A DNA stretch of 6,035 bases from JAVMKJ01 sp031732875 (GTDB taxonomy: Bacteria > Pseudomonadota > Gammaproteobacteria > Competibacterales > Competibacteraceae): contig JAVMKL010000092.1 of NCBI GenBank assembly GCA_031732875.1, positions 1-6,035 on the forward strand, read 5' to 3'. Position numbers and translations under genes: made by a program. Positions 5,812 through 6,035 of the stretch are shown in pieces. Within the stretch, counting starts at the first letter, position 1. Every line of letters begins with the position of its first letter. Under the pieces are notes generated by a model. The model was not told the DNA's origin. It saw only the letters and a program-made list of their open reading frames with translations, and did not search any database.

Positions 5812-6035
5812 AACCAAAACCGCAAAAGACCCTGATGAAACTCAAACTTCCGAGAAACTGAAAACCAAGGATTACGAACGGGAACTGGCCAAGCTGCACG
5901 TCGAGCTGGTCAAACTGCAAGAGTGGGTCAAGCACAAGGGACTCAAGGTTTGCATCGTGTTCGAGGGCCGGGACGGCGCCGGCAAGGGTGGCACGATCAA
6001 AGCCATCACCGAGCGGGTCAGCCCCCGCATCTTCC
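5804..6035 (+). CDS. ppk2: Polyphosphate kinase 2, N-terminal part (cut by window end)
   Basis: The first 77 codons of a PPK2-family kinase are present; the gene continues beyond the window. PPK2 enzymes transfer phosphate between inorganic polyphosphate and nucleotides, mostly making GTP or ATP from the diphosphates. The Walker A loop FEGRDGAGKGG lies at about residues 53-63, followed by TIKAITERVSPRIF, which is close to class I PPK2 proteins. Before it come a Lys/Glu/Thr-rich, probably disordered tail of about 20 residues and the helix YERELAKLHVELVKLQEWV, as usual in the family. The Walker B motif and lid are outside the window, so the class and activity cannot be confirmed. The start overlaps the upstream membrane-protein gene by eight bases (ATGAGTAA) and has its own ribosome binding site. 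PPK2 is therefore probably co-expressed with the preceding membrane proteins and carbonic anhydrase. Confidence 0.92.
   Translation, partial: MSKTKTAKDPDETQTSEKLKTKDYERELAKLHVELVKLQEWVKHKGLKVCIVFEGRDGAGKGGTIKAITERVSPRIF

Noticed and set aside
5050..5817. Minus-strand ORF of 255 codons opposite the six-helix protein
   Set aside because: Its translation is rich in His, Asp, Glu, Arg and Gln with no fold pattern, while the plus strand gives clean membrane helices.

Overview
The window looks like chromosomal DNA of a GC-rich Gram-negative bacterium, most likely a proteobacterium. The grounds are the MlaE-type permease remnant (outer-membrane lipid transport family), the gene density, and the mix of DUF1622, DUF2254, beta-carbonic anhydrase and PPK2 genes. 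A C-rich/G-rich palindromic repeat resembles dispersed repeats I associate with environmental gammaproteobacteria, but I cannot place the genus from sequence alone. Every gene I support is on the + strand.

Left part (1-1415): a decayed zone. Behind a good ribosome binding site lies a STAS-MlaE permease gene. It is broken by a one-base insertion in a C-run (356-359) and cut off after codon 266. Within about 20 bases its sequence passes into the C-terminal end of a rhodanese domain that has lost its front. The simplest reading is a deletion that joined two unrelated genes, after which both decayed. A palindromic dispersed-type repeat (1237-1292) follows.

Middle (1416-2281): an intact, free-standing GNAT acetyltransferase gene whose sequence resembles the acetyltransferase domain of protein acetyltransferase/acyl-CoA ligase proteins. 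It is followed by about 320 bases with no convincing gene.

Right part (2282-6035): a tightly packed, probably co-transcribed run. The order is DUF1622 membrane protein, a broken DUF2254 gene overlapping it by ATGA, a beta-carbonic anhydrase, an intact DUF2254 membrane protein, a six-helix membrane protein of unknown function, and the start of a class I-like polyphosphate kinase 2 that runs off the window. Gaps are 27, 29 and 3 bases, and there are overlaps of 4 and 8 bases.

The run joins CO2/bicarbonate interconversion, two or three unknown inner-membrane proteins and polyphosphate/nucleotide metabolism. A shared role in ion, bicarbonate or phosphate homeostasis under stress is conceivable, but this is inference from gene order only. 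No RNA gene, CRISPR array or complete mobile element was seen.
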